Origin: UBA1206 sp045643125
GTDB taxonomy: Bacteria > Bacillota > Clostridia > Oscillospirales > CAG-382
NCBI GenBank assembly: GCA_045643125.1
Contig: JAZUKE010000037.1
Span: forward strand, 1 to 44,056
Reading direction: 5' to 3'
Length of the DNA stretch: 44,056 nt
Under the pieces are notes generated by a model that saw nothing but the letters and a program-made list of their open reading frames with translations, was not told where the DNA came from and made no database searches. The translations under genes and the position numbers were made by a program. Of the stretch, positions 26,232 through 35,722 are shown in pieces. Every line of letters starts with the position of its first letter. Within the stretch, counting starts at the first letter, position 1.

Positions 26232-28316
26232 ATGCCGGCAGAGAATTGGGTGGTTTCAGAAGTTGACAAACTTAAAGAAGAACAGCTTGCGCTGTCACTC
26301 GGCATCGGCAGGCTTACAGCCAGAATACTTGTTTCGAGAGGATACGATACCCCGGAAAGCGCAAAACGCTTCCTCGACAAATCAGACCTCGCTTTCGGTG
26401 ATCCTTTCCTTCTGAAGGATATGGATAAAGCCTGCGCCAGAATAAGGGAAGCAGTCGAAAAAGGTCAGACTATATGTATCTACGGCGACTACGACGTTGA
26501 CGGAGTTACTTCGACGACCGCGCTTTATCTGTATCTGACGTCAATAGGCGCAAAATGCAGATGCTTCATCCCGGAACGCCTTTCCGAGGGCTACGGGCTG
26601 AACAAAGCATCCATCGAGGAGATCGCAAAGGATACCGACCTCATAATCACCGTCGATACGGGCATCACCGCCATCGAGGAGGTCGCGTTTGCACGCAGTA
26701 TCGGTGTCGATGTGGTCGTCACCGACCATCACAACTGCCGCGAAGAACTTCCCGATGCCTGCGCGGTAGTCAATCCTCACCGCCCCGACTGCGATTATCC
26801 GTTCAAGCAGCTTGCGGGCGTCGGTGTCGTTTTCAAGCTGATATGCGCGCTTGAAGGCGATACGGAGAAAATAATCGACGAATACGCCGACCTCGTTGCC
26901 ATAGGCACCGTGGCTGACGTTATGCCGATATGCGACGAAAACCGTCTTATCGTCGATATAGGACTTCGCAAGATAGAAAGCACCGACCGCGTCGGGCTTC
27001 AGGCGCTTATGGACAACACGGGCGTCACCGACGAAAACGGCAGAAAAAAGGTCTATACCTCCACCGTCGGCTACGTTCTCGCACCGCGTCTCAACGCCGC
27101 CGGACGTATCGCGTCGGCGCGCAAATCGCTCGAGCTTCTGCTCGAAACGGACTACGCCAAGGCGGACAGCCTTGCGAGAGAACTTTGCGAAATAAACAAA
27201 AAACGCCAGAACACCGAACAGCTCATTTTCGAGGAAGCGACCAAGCAGATAGGCGCTTTCCGCGGCGACAGATACAGCTACATACTTTGCTCGGACGACT
27301 GGCATCAGGGCGTCATCGGCGTCGTGGCAAGCAAAATTTCCGAAAAATACGCGCTTCCCGCAATACTTTTCTCGTTTGACGGCGATATCGGCAAGGGAAG
27401 CGGACGTTCGGTAAAGGGGCTCAGCCTCACCGAGCTTCTCGGAAACTGCAAGGAGCTGCTTGTCGAATACGGCGGACACGAGCTTGCCGCGGGACTTTCG
27501 ATAGAACGCAAAAATCTTCCCGATTTTATCGAAAAATTCGAAGCCCTTTCAAAAGAACAGCTTGAAAACAAAAATACGCTTCCGCCCGTCGAGATCGACT
27601 GCGAGCTTTTCTTTGACGAAATAACCACCGAAAACGCGACGGAACTTATGATGCTCGAACCGTTCGGACTTACCAACGCCGTTCCGCAGTTCATCATCCG
27701 CAACGCCGTCATCAGCGAGATAACACCGATATCCGGCGACAAACATATCAGACTGCGGATAAGGGATCAGTACGGAAGACGTGAGATCAACGCCGTCTAT
27801 TTCGGCATCAGCCATTCCGAATTCCCGTTCTGCCGCGGCAACGTGTGCGATATCGCCTGCACTCTCGGCGTGAACGAATACCGCGGGAACACATATCCGC
27901 AGCTGCTCATCAAAGCGGTGCGCCCGTGCGAAGCCGAGCAGAAAGAGATAGAATTTTCGCGCACGGTCTACGAATCGGTCTGTGACGTATCATCGCAGGA
28001 GGTCATCCCGTACAAATGCGTACCGACCGTCAACGATTTCCGCGAGGTGTACCGTACCCTCAAACGCGAGCTGGGCGACGACAGAAAACGCATTTCCGTG
28101 CGCTATCTGATGCACCGTCTCGAAACGGTCGAGGAATACAAGATCGACCTTTGCGCCATAAAAACGGTGCTTGACGTTATGACGGAGTTCGGACTTGCCG
28201 ACACGATCCACGTCAGAGGCGTCGATCTGCTTGAAATAAAACTTTTCCCGCACGCATCCAAGGTCGATCTTGACAACAGCGAAATACTCAAACGCATAAA
28301 AAAACGCGCGTTTTAG
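26232..28316 (+). CDS. recJ: Single-stranded-DNA exonuclease RecJ
   Basis: The ATG at 26232 is preferred over the GTG at 26226 because AAGGGG then has 7-nt spacing; this gives 694 residues. The DHH phosphoesterase domain has DYDVDG (86-91), DTG (142-144) and TDHH (164-167). The DHHA1 domain has GGHELAAGLSI (about 415-425), and an OB-fold follows. It degrades single-stranded DNA 5' to 3' in recombination and mismatch repair, with Mn2+ or Mg2+. About 120 extra C-terminal residues are less conserved. rsh follows after 18 nt. Confidence 0.93.
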   Translation: MPAENWVVSEVDKLKEEQLALSLGIGRLTARILVSRGYDTPESAKRFLDKSDLAFGDPFLLKDMDKACARIREAVEKGQTICIYGDYDVDGVTSTTALYLYLTSIGAKCRCFIPERLSEGYGLNKASIEEIAKDTDLIITVDTGITAIEEVAFARSIGVDVVVTDHHNCREELPDACAVVNPHRPDCDYPFKQLAGVGVVFKLICALEGDTEKIIDEYADLVAIGTVADVMPICDENRLIVDIGLRKIESTDRVGLQALMDNTGVTDENGRKKVYTSTVGYVLAPRLNAAGRIASARKSLELLLETDYAKADSLARELCEINKKRQNTEQLIFEEATKQIGAFRGDRYSYILCSDDWHQGVIGVVASKISEKYALPAILFSFDGDIGKGSGRSVKGLSLTELLGNCKELLVEYGGHELAAGLSIERKNLPDFIEKFEALSKEQLENKNTLPPVEIDCELFFDEITTENATELMMLEPFGLTNAVPQFIIRNAVISEITPISGDKHIRLRIRDQYGRREINAVYFGISHSEFPFCRGNVCDIACTLGVNEYRGNTYPQLLIKAVRPCEAEQKEIEFSRTVYESVCDVSSQEVIPYKCVPTVNDFREVYRTLKRELGDDRKRISVRYLMHRLETVEEYKIDLCAIKTVLDVMTEFGLADTIHVRGVDLLEIKLFPHASKVDLDNSEILKRIKKRAF

Positions 28317-28334
28317 TTTACGAAAGGACGAAAA

Positions 28335-30545
28335 ATGTCGGAGGAACTTTTTGAACCGTTATATAAACAGCTTTCCGAAAAGCCGGCGGTCTATAATCTT
28401 GCCAAGATAAAAAAAGCCTTTGACTTTGCCGACAAGTGCCACGCCGAGCAGAAAAGGCGTTCGGGCGAGCCGTATATCATCCACCCGATAGCGGTGGCGG
28501 GCATCGTTGCCGATCTGCAGCTCGATACCGACTCTATATGCGCGGCGCTGCTTCACGATACCGTGGAGGACTGCGGCGACCTTGCAAGCATACAGATACT
28601 CAAAAAAGAGTTCGGCAAGGAAGTTTCCGAGCTTGTTGACGGCGTAACGAAGCTCAAGGAAATAAGATTTGAAACGAAGCAGGACGAGTCTATCGAAAAT
28701 CTGCGTAAAATGTTCCTTGCGATGTCAAAGGATCTGCGCGTCATTTTCATAAAACTTGCGGACAGACTTCACAATATGCGCACGCTCAATTACCGTTCGG
28801 AGGAAAAACAGCGCTCCGTCGCACTTGAAACGATGCACGTCTATGCGCCGCTCGCTCACCGTCTCGGTATACAGAAGATAAAGCAGGAGCTTGAAACGCT
28901 GTCTCTCCACTATCTCGATCCGATAGGATTTGACGAGATAAGCCGCTCCATTCAGGCGCGTCTTTCATCCCACGACGGATTCATACAGAAAGCGGAGCGC
29001 ACTATCGGCGACAGCCTTTACGAGCTTGGCATAAGCTACCGCCTTGAAGGACGCATAAAGTCGATATACAGCATCTACCGCAAAATGTTCAATCAGAACA
29101 AGACGTTCGACGAAATATACGATTTTTACGCAATAAGGATAATCGTCGGAACGGAGCTTGAATGTTATACCACTCTCGGCGTCATACACGAAAAATTCAA
29201 TTCGATGCCGGGCAGATTCAAGGACTACATCTCCACGCCGAAAGCGAATATGTACCGTTCGCTGCATACCACGGTCATCGGTCACGACGGAATACCGTTC
29301 GAGGTGCAGATAAGAACGGAGGAAATGCACGAGGTCGCCGAGTACGGTCTTGCCGCGCATTGGAAATACAAGAGCGGAGAACAGGCAAAGGAGCTTATCG
29401 ACCAGAAACTCAAATGGATCCGCACGCTCCTTGAGACCGAGAAGGATCCCGAAGACGCCGACGAGTTCTTCCGTCCGCTGAAGATCGACTTTTTCGACGA
29501 CGAGACCTTCGTCTTCACACCGAACGGCGACGTCGTATCGCTCCCCGCAGGCTCCAACCCCATAGATTTTGCCTACGCCATACATTCGGCGGTCGGCAAT
29601 TCGATGATAGGCGCAAAGGTGAACGGCAGTATCGTGCCTATCGACTATGTGCTTCAGAACGGGCAGATAGTTGAAATACTTACGTCATCCGCTTCAAAGG
29701 GCCCGAGCCGCGACTGGCTCAAAATGGTGCGTTCGGGCGAAGCCAGAAACAAGATAAGACAGTATTTCAAAAAAAAAATGCGTTCCGAGAACATCCTTCT
29801 CGGCAAATACGAGGTAGATCGCGAGCTTCGCCGTTACGGCAGGAGCTTCACCGAAGCGCAGAAGGAAGAAATAGTAAAGAATATTTCCGAGCGTATGATG
29901 ATGGCGGATTCCGACGACCTGTATAACAATATAGGTTACGGCGGTATCGCCATAGCCAAGCTTTCCGCAAAGCTCAAGGACGAATTCGACCGCGTGGTGA
30001 ATCCGATATCACCCGAGGAAGCGTCGCAGAAAGCCGCCGAAAAACTCGCTCACCGTCTCGAACGCCGCCCGTCGGCGGACAAATCGCAGTCCGTCATTAT
30101 CGACAGCGTTTCCGGCTGCGAGGTCAAGTTTGCAAAATGCTGCAATCCGCTCCCCGGCGACAGCATTATCGGCTTCATTACGAAAGGCTACGGCGTTTCG
30201 ATACACAAATACGACTGCGAAAACGTCGCGTCCGGGCTTAAACATCCCGAAGACAAGGACAGATGGGTGGTCGCGTCGTGGGCGGAAGACGTCGAAAAAC
30301 GCTCTTTCGGCGATTTTGAAGCGAGCGTGAACGTGTACGCGGGGTATTCGCCGCGCATAGTCGCGGATATCACCGTGTCGCTCAGCGACCTCAAGGTGGC
30401 GCTCAATTCGCTTTCGATAAAAGAAAACGGCGACGATGTGATAATCCGCCTCGTCATCCGTTGCAGCAATATAGATCATCTTAAAAATATCATCCGCTCA
30501 CTCAAAAAGATCGACGGTGTGCGCGATGTGGCAAGAGGTAAATAA
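28335..30545 (+). CDS. rsh: Bifunctional (p)ppGpp synthetase/hydrolase (Rel/SpoT family)
   Basis: This 736-residue protein has the usual long-RSH order. The HD hydrolase domain has H50 and HD (74-75) in LLHDTVEDC. The synthetase domain (about 235-350) has GRIKSIYSIYRK and YRSLHTTVIG. TGS (about 395-455), linker and C-terminal ACT (about 660-736) follow. An intact HD site suggests it both makes and degrades the stringent alarmone in the cytosol on ribosomes. GAAAGGA lies 8-9 nt before the ATG. The stop and the dtd start share one base (TAATG), a conserved rsh-dtd pairing. Confidence 0.96.
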   Translation: MSEELFEPLYKQLSEKPAVYNLAKIKKAFDFADKCHAEQKRRSGEPYIIHPIAVAGIVADLQLDTDSICAALLHDTVEDCGDLASIQILKKEFGKEVSELVDGVTKLKEIRFETKQDESIENLRKMFLAMSKDLRVIFIKLADRLHNMRTLNYRSEEKQRSVALETMHVYAPLAHRLGIQKIKQELETLSLHYLDPIGFDEISRSIQARLSSHDGFIQKAERTIGDSLYELGISYRLEGRIKSIYSIYRKMFNQNKTFDEIYDFYAIRIIVGTELECYTTLGVIHEKFNSMPGRFKDYISTPKANMYRSLHTTVIGHDGIPFEVQIRTEEMHEVAEYGLAAHWKYKSGEQAKELIDQKLKWIRTLLETEKDPEDADEFFRPLKIDFFDDETFVFTPNGDVVSLPAGSNPIDFAYAIHSAVGNSMIGAKVNGSIVPIDYVLQNGQIVEILTSSASKGPSRDWLKMVRSGEARNKIRQYFKKKMRSENILLGKYEVDRELRRYGRSFTEAQKEEIVKNISERMMMADSDDLYNNIGYGGIAIAKLSAKLKDEFDRVVNPISPEEASQKAAEKLAHRLERRPSADKSQSVIIDSVSGCEVKFAKCCNPLPGDSIIGFITKGYGVSIHKYDCENVASGLKHPEDKDRWVVASWAEDVEKRSFGDFEASVNVYAGYSPRIVADITVSLSDLKVALNSLSIKENGDDVIIRLVIRCSNIDHLKNIIRSLKKIDGVRDVARGK

Positions 30546-30988
30546 TGAGAGTAGTAGTTTGCCGCGTTGACAGCGCGGTCTGCCGTGTTGACGGCGAAAT
30601 AACCGGCAAATGCGGTGTAGGGCTTTTGCTTTACGTCGGATTTCATCAGGACGATACCGAAGAGGACGTTAAAAAAGTCGCGTCAAAGATAGGCAGGATA
30701 CGCATATTCCGCGACGAAAACGGAAAAATAAGCAAATCGACGAGCGACGTCGGCGGGTCGGCGCTCGTGATCTCGAATTTCACGCTCTACGGCAGAGTGT
30801 GCCACAGCAACCGTCCCGATTTTATGCTGGCGTGCCCCGGCGACAGAGCAAACGAATATTTTGAACTTTTCAAAAAGGAGCTTTCCGCGTATATGCACGT
30901 TGAATCGGGCATTTTCGGCGCTCATATGCACATAGACGCGCAGAACGACGGCCCCGTAACACTTGTGATAGAAAGCTCGGAGTTATAA
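30545..30988 (+). CDS. dtd: D-aminoacyl-tRNA deacylase
   Basis: This 147-residue protein frees tRNA from D-amino acids and mischarged glycine. The C-terminal NDGPVTL (134-140) carries the Gly-Pro pair used for chiral proofreading, and DVGGSALVIS leads into the other active-site motif. That motif reads SNFTLYG (77-83) where most relatives have SQFTLYG, and the following GRVCHSNRPDF is also unusual. Position next to rsh and the rest of the fold support the assignment. Confidence 0.9.
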   Translation: MRVVVCRVDSAVCRVDGEITGKCGVGLLLYVGFHQDDTEEDVKKVASKIGRIRIFRDENGKISKSTSDVGGSALVISNFTLYGRVCHSNRPDFMLACPGDRANEYFELFKKELSAYMHVESGIFGAHMHIDAQNDGPVTLVIESSEL

Positions 30989-32470
30989 ATGAAAGTAAAC
31001 GTCGATAACAGAACAAAATACCTGAATAATTATCATTTCCAATCCCTGTGCCTGCTCTATTTCCCGGAAGCAAAATTCCCCGAGGACGACAAATCGCTGC
31101 TTCGTGCGGATTTTCTGCTTGAAAAACGCGAAGACGGCTTTTACGCCGAAGCGCATCTTTCCGCGCCGTACGGCGCATCTTCCGGCTGCTGTGCCGAAAA
31201 AGACATCGTTTTTTCCATCCCGACCGACAACGAAAGCATCTGCGAAGCGATAACGGGCAAAGCGATGCTCGACGCAGGCGAAAAACTTTTCGGTTTCATA
31301 CCTCCCTGGGGATATCTCACGGGGCTTCGTCCCGTAAAGCGGGCAAGATATTACCTTGAACGCGGTTATCACGAAGCGAGGATCAGACGTCTTTTTGAAA
31401 ACGACTACAACGTGAGCGAGGAAAAGACCACGCTTTCGATAAATACCGCAAGATGCGAGATAGATATGCTGTCGCCGCTGCGCCCCGATCAGTGCGGAGT
31501 GTATTTCTCCGTTCCGTTCTGCCCGACAAGGTGCGATTACTGCTCGTTCGTGTCGTATTCCAACAAAAAACTGTTTGACCTTATCCCCGATTACGTTGAC
31601 CGCCTTTGCCGCGATATCGAAAAGACGGGGGCAATGATAAAAGAAAACGGCTTTGAGCCGATCGCCCTTTACATAGGCGGCGGAACGCCGTCGTTCCTCA
31701 CGGACGAACAGCTTTGCAAGCTCTTCCGCACGATAGAAAAACATATCCCTACGTCGAGCGTGCGCGAGTTTTCGTTTGAGGGCGGACGCCCCGATACATT
31801 GACGGCTGAAAAACTGAATATAATAAGAGCGGGCGGAGTTGACCGTATATCGGTAAATCCGCAGTCCACCTGCCAGACCGTCCTTGACGCGATAGGCAGA
31901 AAACATACCGTCGAACAGTTCTACACCGCAGCTGACCTTGCGATGAAAGCGGGCTTTGCCACGGTGAACACCGACCTTATCGCGGGGCTTCCCAAAGACA
32001 CGATGGAGACGTTTTCAAAGACGATCTCCGACGTCATCGGTATCGGATTCGAGAATATCACCGTCCACACGCTTTCGATAAAGAACGCTTCCGAGATCAA
32101 AAACGAGGCAAACGCCTTCGATGCGGAAGGAAAACTCGGACGCGAATGTGTCTCATACGCGGGCAGGACGCTTGCGGAAAACGGGTACAGACCGTATTAT
32201 CTCTACCGTCAGAAACGTACCGTCGGAAACGGCGAGAACACGGGCTTTTCCAAACCGGGACACGAAAGCATCTACAACGTGATGATGATGGAGGAATCGT
32301 CCACCGTCTTTGCGTGCGGTGCCGGAGCGATAACCAAGCTCGTGTCGGCTGACGGCGAAAGAATAAGCCGTATCGCATTTGCCAAATATCCTTACGAATA
32401 CCTTGAACGCGAAGGAAGCGTCGGCGAAGAGCAGGTGCGCGAATTTTTCGGGAAAGGGACGAATAATTGA
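30989..32470 (+). CDS. hemZ: HemZ-type radical SAM protein (coproporphyrinogen dehydrogenase-like)
   Basis: The ATG follows the dtd stop directly (TAAATG). The 493-residue protein has an N-terminal domain of about 165 residues including PPWGYLTGLRPVK (about 108-120), typical of HemZ, then the radical SAM core with C178-x3-C182-x2-C185 in FCPTRCDYCSF, IGGGTPSFL and RISVNPQST. HemZ relatives are annotated as oxygen-independent coproporphyrinogen oxidases, but activity on coproporphyrinogen is not proven for many and other haem genes are not here. It overlaps the next gene by 4 nt. Confidence 0.88.
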   Translation: MKVNVDNRTKYLNNYHFQSLCLLYFPEAKFPEDDKSLLRADFLLEKREDGFYAEAHLSAPYGASSGCCAEKDIVFSIPTDNESICEAITGKAMLDAGEKLFGFIPPWGYLTGLRPVKRARYYLERGYHEARIRRLFENDYNVSEEKTTLSINTARCEIDMLSPLRPDQCGVYFSVPFCPTRCDYCSFVSYSNKKLFDLIPDYVDRLCRDIEKTGAMIKENGFEPIALYIGGGTPSFLTDEQLCKLFRTIEKHIPTSSVREFSFEGGRPDTLTAEKLNIIRAGGVDRISVNPQSTCQTVLDAIGRKHTVEQFYTAADLAMKAGFATVNTDLIAGLPKDTMETFSKTISDVIGIGFENITVHTLSIKNASEIKNEANAFDAEGKLGRECVSYAGRTLAENGYRPYYLYRQKRTVGNGENTGFSKPGHESIYNVMMMEESSTVFACGAGAITKLVSADGERISRIAFAKYPYEYLEREGSVGEEQVREFFGKGTNN

Positions 32471-33303
32471 AAAACATCAAAAAATATATCGCCGAATGTG
32501 AAAAAGCGTACGACGACGCCGTTGCCGAAGCGGTCGATATGGCGATAAAAAACAACAGAAAGTTCATTCTGCTTGCGGGCGCGTCAAGCGTGGGCAAGAC
32601 GACGACGTCGCTGCGTATCGACGCCGCTCTCGAAAGCCACGGCAAAAAGTCCGAGACCGTGTCGCTCGACGATTTCTACTACGACACGACGGTGAAGGTG
32701 ATACTCCGCGACGGCAAACCCGATTTTGAAACGCCCGAATCCCTCGAACTGCCGCTCGTGCGTAAAACGCTTGAAGAAATCTCAAAGGGCAACCCCGTAT
32801 ATTTCCCGCGCTTTGATTTTATGAGCGGAAGAAGAATAGAAAACGCCAATTTCTTCGATCCCGATGACGATACGTTCATCGTCGTCGAAGGGCTCCACGC
32901 GCTCAACCCCGAAGTCGTCGGCGACCTTGCGAACGTACATCGCATTTATCTCGAATGTGAGAACGACTATTACGATCCCAAGATGCTCAGACGGCTGATA
33001 CGCGACATAAAATTCCGTAATTGTCCGGCAGAAGCGAATCTCGGTATGTGGGACGACGTAAAGAGAGGCGAAAACCTCTATATCAAGCCGTTCATTTCGC
33101 TTGCCGATTCGGTCATCGACACCTATTTCGGCTACGAGCCGGGAGCGTTCAGAAACGAAGGGCTTGAAATGGCTTCCACCGTCACTCCGTCGATGCCGCA
33201 TTATGACGAAATATGCGTGATACAGGAGTATCTCGAACTTGTCGAGCCGATCTCAAAACGGATCATTCCCAAAAAATCGCTGCTCCGCGAGTTCATAGGT
33301 TAA
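32467..33303 (+). CDS. Uridine kinase-like nucleoside kinase
   Basis: A TTG start at 32467 overlaps the hemZ stop as TTGA and has GGGAAAGGG upstream. The 278-residue protein carries a P-loop, GASSVGKTT (38-46), SLDDFYYD, and a Walker B-like FIVVEGLHALNP. It resembles the phosphoribulokinase/uridine kinase family and should phosphorylate a nucleoside with ATP or GTP. In Clostridia a gene of this type often stands beside hemZ. The substrate is inferred from family only. Confidence 0.82.
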   Translation: MKNIKKYIAECEKAYDDAVAEAVDMAIKNNRKFILLAGASSVGKTTTSLRIDAALESHGKKSETVSLDDFYYDTTVKVILRDGKPDFETPESLELPLVRKTLEEISKGNPVYFPRFDFMSGRRIENANFFDPDDDTFIVVEGLHALNPEVVGDLANVHRIYLECENDYYDPKMLRRLIRDIKFRNCPAEANLGMWDDVKRGENLYIKPFISLADSVIDTYFGYEPGAFRNEGLEMASTVTPSMPHYDEICVIQEYLELVEPISKRIIPKKSLLREFIG

Positions 33304-33318
33304 AATAAGGGAAACAAA

Positions 33319-34986
33319 ATGAAGGAAAAACAGACAGGATCGTTTCTTACGGAAGCGCTGATAATCTCCGTTTCCAATCTTATAGTAAAGATCGTCGGTG
33401 TGGCGTTCCGCATACCGATGACGAATATGCTCCAGGACAATATGGAAATGTTCACCGCGGCGTATTCGGTCTATGCAATGCTGTTTATGATATCAAATGC
33501 GGGTGTGCCGGTCGCAATTTCGCGTATGGTAGCGGCTTCCCACGCAAGAGGCAGAAAAACGGAAGTTGACAGGATATTCAAGGCAGGCATCATCGTTTAC
33601 GGCATACTCGGCTTTATCTGTATGTCGGTGATGTTTTTCGGTGCCGACGCGATAGCCTCGTATTCCGAACACGCCGATGCCGCAATGGCGATGCGTATGA
33701 TATCGCCGTCGCTCTTCCTCGTGTGTATCCTCGGCGCGATGCGCGGATATTTCCAGGGACACCACATTATGCAGCCGACTGCTTACGGTCAGCTTATCGA
33801 AGTCGCGTTCAAGTTCGTTATCGGCGTCGGAGCCGCGTCTTATGCGGTCAGCCACAAGCTGTCTCCGGCTCTCCAGGCGGCTTACGCCATCTCCGGCATA
33901 ACGATAGGTATGGTACTCGCCCTCATCTTCACCGCCGTGTGGAAGTATTTCTTTGAAAAGAAGGAAAGAACGGGGGAAATCACCGAGTCGATAGGCTACG
34001 GCGAGATCGCAAAGACGATCGCCAAGGTCGCCATCCCCGTCACACTCACGTCGTCGCTGCTTTATCTTTCGAGCTTCATCGACACTCTCGTCATCAAAAA
34101 AGGACTTATGAATTCCGGCATCGCCGAGACGACGGCAGGCTCGCTTTATAACGCCTATTCCACGCTTTCGCTCTCCATTTCCGACCTGCTTCCGTCCACT
34201 CTCGTGTTCCCGATAGCCATTTCCATTCTTCCGGCGATCTCGGCGTCGCTTGCGAAAAATGACGAAAAAAAGACGAACTACTACATACATTCGTCCATCC
34301 GCATTTCCGCCATAATCGGTTTCCCCTGCGCTTTCGGGCTGCTTGCCGTTGCGCGTCAGGCACTCGTGCTGCTTTACACCGCCGAATGGGGAAGCGTGAT
34401 CGAATGGAACGGACGTATCTGCACTTCGGTTGACGTTGCGACCGACGGCGTGCGTATACTTGCGCTCGGAATAATGTTCATTTCCGTGCTTACGACGACC
34501 AACTCCATCCTTCCCGCAGTCAAAAAGTCGTTTGTACCGACTTTCTCCGTGTTCTGCGGCGTCGTCGTGCTTGTCATCAGCGAGATCGTCCTTGTCGGCA
34601 CGAAAAGCGTCGGCGTTTACGGCGCCCCGATAGCGTCCGTGCTTTGCTACATCGTCGCGCTGTCGCTGAATCTGTTTTCTCTCAAAAAATTCGGATACCT
34701 TAACGATTCCATCATTTCGCTGTTTGCAAAACCGCTCCTCTGCTCCGCTCTTTGCGGTGCTTCAGCTTACGCCGTCGTTTTTCTCGGGAATCTGGTGTTT
34801 ACTGCCGAAACGCGCTTCTCGTCACTTGTCATACTTTGCGCGGCAGGTATCGTCGGCGTCGTCGTGTACGCGGTAAGTATGCTTGCGTTTAAGGGCATAA
34901 CCTGCGACGAGGTACGCATACTTCCCAAGGGCAACACGCTCTGCGCTTTTCTTCTCCGTAAGGGATTTATCAAAGAAGAAAACTGA
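33319..34986 (+). CDS. SpoVB/YabM-type polysaccharide or lipid flippase
   Basis: This 555-residue protein is almost entirely membrane helices (about 13-14) and belongs to the MOP exporter superfamily, PST/MurJ-like branch. The opening FLTEALIISVSNLIVKIVGVAFRIPM is typical for SpoVB and YabM proteins, and the long loop before helix 8 has RMVAASHARGRK nearby in the first third. It should move lipid-linked wall or cortex precursors across the membrane. Its place just before hup-rqcP-yabP-yabQ-divIC matches YabM or SpoVB loci; the mazG gene usual in that locus is absent. Confidence 0.85.
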   Translation: MKEKQTGSFLTEALIISVSNLIVKIVGVAFRIPMTNMLQDNMEMFTAAYSVYAMLFMISNAGVPVAISRMVAASHARGRKTEVDRIFKAGIIVYGILGFICMSVMFFGADAIASYSEHADAAMAMRMISPSLFLVCILGAMRGYFQGHHIMQPTAYGQLIEVAFKFVIGVGAASYAVSHKLSPALQAAYAISGITIGMVLALIFTAVWKYFFEKKERTGEITESIGYGEIAKTIAKVAIPVTLTSSLLYLSSFIDTLVIKKGLMNSGIAETTAGSLYNAYSTLSLSISDLLPSTLVFPIAISILPAISASLAKNDEKKTNYYIHSSIRISAIIGFPCAFGLLAVARQALVLLYTAEWGSVIEWNGRICTSVDVATDGVRILALGIMFISVLTTTNSILPAVKKSFVPTFSVFCGVVVLVISEIVLVGTKSVGVYGAPIASVLCYIVALSLNLFSLKKFGYLNDSIISLFAKPLLCSALCGASAYAVVFLGNLVFTAETRFSSLVILCAAGIVGVVVYAVSMLAFKGITCDEVRILPKGNTLCAFLLRKGFIKEEN

Positions 34987-35061
34987 TATGGATAAAGACC
35001 GCACCGAAATTTGACAAAAAGACGAAAGACATTGAAAAAAAGACTTTTTTGCAAAAAAATG

Positions 35062-35085
35062 TTGATTTTCCATTGCAAAAATCAA
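35062..35085. repeat. Inverted repeat over the hup promoter, possible operator
   Basis: TTGATTTT (35062-35069) and AAAATCAA (35078-35085) form perfect 8-bp arms around an 8-nt centre and straddle the -35 element. The position fits repression or HU autoregulation, but this is inference. Confidence 0.4.
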
Positions 35086-35101
35086 TGTGCTGTGTTATAA
35101 T
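35073..35101 (+). promoter_or_regulatory. Strong sigma-A promoter for hup
   Basis: TTGCAA (35073-35078), a 17-nt spacer and TATAAT (35096-35101) are present, with an extended -10 TG at 35093-35094. It starts about 30 nt before the hup AAGGAA ribosome binding site. Confidence 0.85.
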
Positions 35102-35135
35102 ACAAAATAACTTATTATGAAAGGAATTTATTTGT

Positions 35136-35411
35136 ATGAACAAAACCAATCTTATCGAAATCGTTGCCGAAAAGGCAAATCTCAAAAAGAAAGACGCAGA
35201 AGCAGCTGTCAACGCAGTTTTCTCCGCTATCGAAAAAGACCTTGCTGACGGCGAAAAAGTACAGATCGCAGGTTTCGGCTCTTTCAAAGTAAAAGAAAGA
35301 AGCGAAAGAATCGGCAGAAACCCCAAAACTCTCGAAGAAATCAAGATCCCGTCCTCCAAAGCACCCATTTTCGTTGCAGGCAAAGGACTTAAAGACGCCA
35401 TCAACGGCTGA
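35136..35411 (+). CDS. hup: HU-family DNA-binding protein
   Basis: This 91-residue histone-like protein has the full HU pattern: a helical N-terminal dimerisation part with alternating Lys and Ala, GFGSF (46-50), the DNA-gripping arm with RNPKT (61-65), and GKGLKDAI at the end. It bends and compacts DNA throughout the nucleoid. Its own strong promoter and AAAGGAA ribosome binding site indicate high expression, and rqcP follows after 35 nt. Confidence 0.96.
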   Translation: MNKTNLIEIVAEKANLKKKDAEAAVNAVFSAIEKDLADGEKVQIAGFGSFKVKERSERIGRNPKTLEEIKIPSSKAPIFVAGKGLKDAING

Positions 35412-35446
35412 AAATATATTTAACTTTTCGTTTACGGAGATGCCTT

Positions 35447-35689
35447 ATGCGGCTTGACAAATTTCTTAAAGTTTCAAGAATAATCAAAAGACGTACTGTT
35501 GCGGCTGATGCCTGCGGAAGCGAGTATATCACCGTCAACGGCAAGGTCGCAAAGGCATCTTACAACGTAAAGGAAGGCGATATAATCACCGTCGCCTACG
35601 GAACGCGGACTGCGTCGTTCAGAGTGAAGCAGATACTCGAAACGCAATCCAAAGAAAAAGCCGCCGAAATGTATGAGATAGTCGAATAA
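35447..35689 (+). CDS. rqcP: S4-domain RNA-binding protein RqcP (YabO)
   Basis: This 80-residue protein is one S4 domain: MRLDKFLKVSRIIKRRT at the start and ITVNGKVAKASYNVKEGD in the middle. RqcP helps RqcH add alanine tails to stalled nascent chains on obstructed 50S subunits. Its place between hup and yabP matches the yabO locus of Bacillus and Clostridia. ACGGAG lies before the ATG. Confidence 0.92.
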   Translation: MRLDKFLKVSRIIKRRTVAADACGSEYITVNGKVAKASYNVKEGDIITVAYGTRTASFRVKQILETQSKEKAAEMYEIVE

Positions 35690-35692
35690 ACA

Positions 35693-35722
35693 GGCATATT
35701 TTCCGCAAAAACGCCATATTCT
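35693..35722 (+). promoter_or_regulatory. Candidate sigma-E sporulation promoter for yabP-yabQ
   Basis: GGCATATT (35693-35700), 14 nt and CATATTCT (35715-35722) resemble the sigma-E pattern GTCATATT and CATACAAT: the -35 matches 7 of 8 and the -10 5 of 8. It lies about 33 nt before yabP, which is sigma-E dependent in Bacillus subtilis. A small inverted repeat, GTTTAC-A-GTAAAC (35723-35735), follows. Confidence 0.45.
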
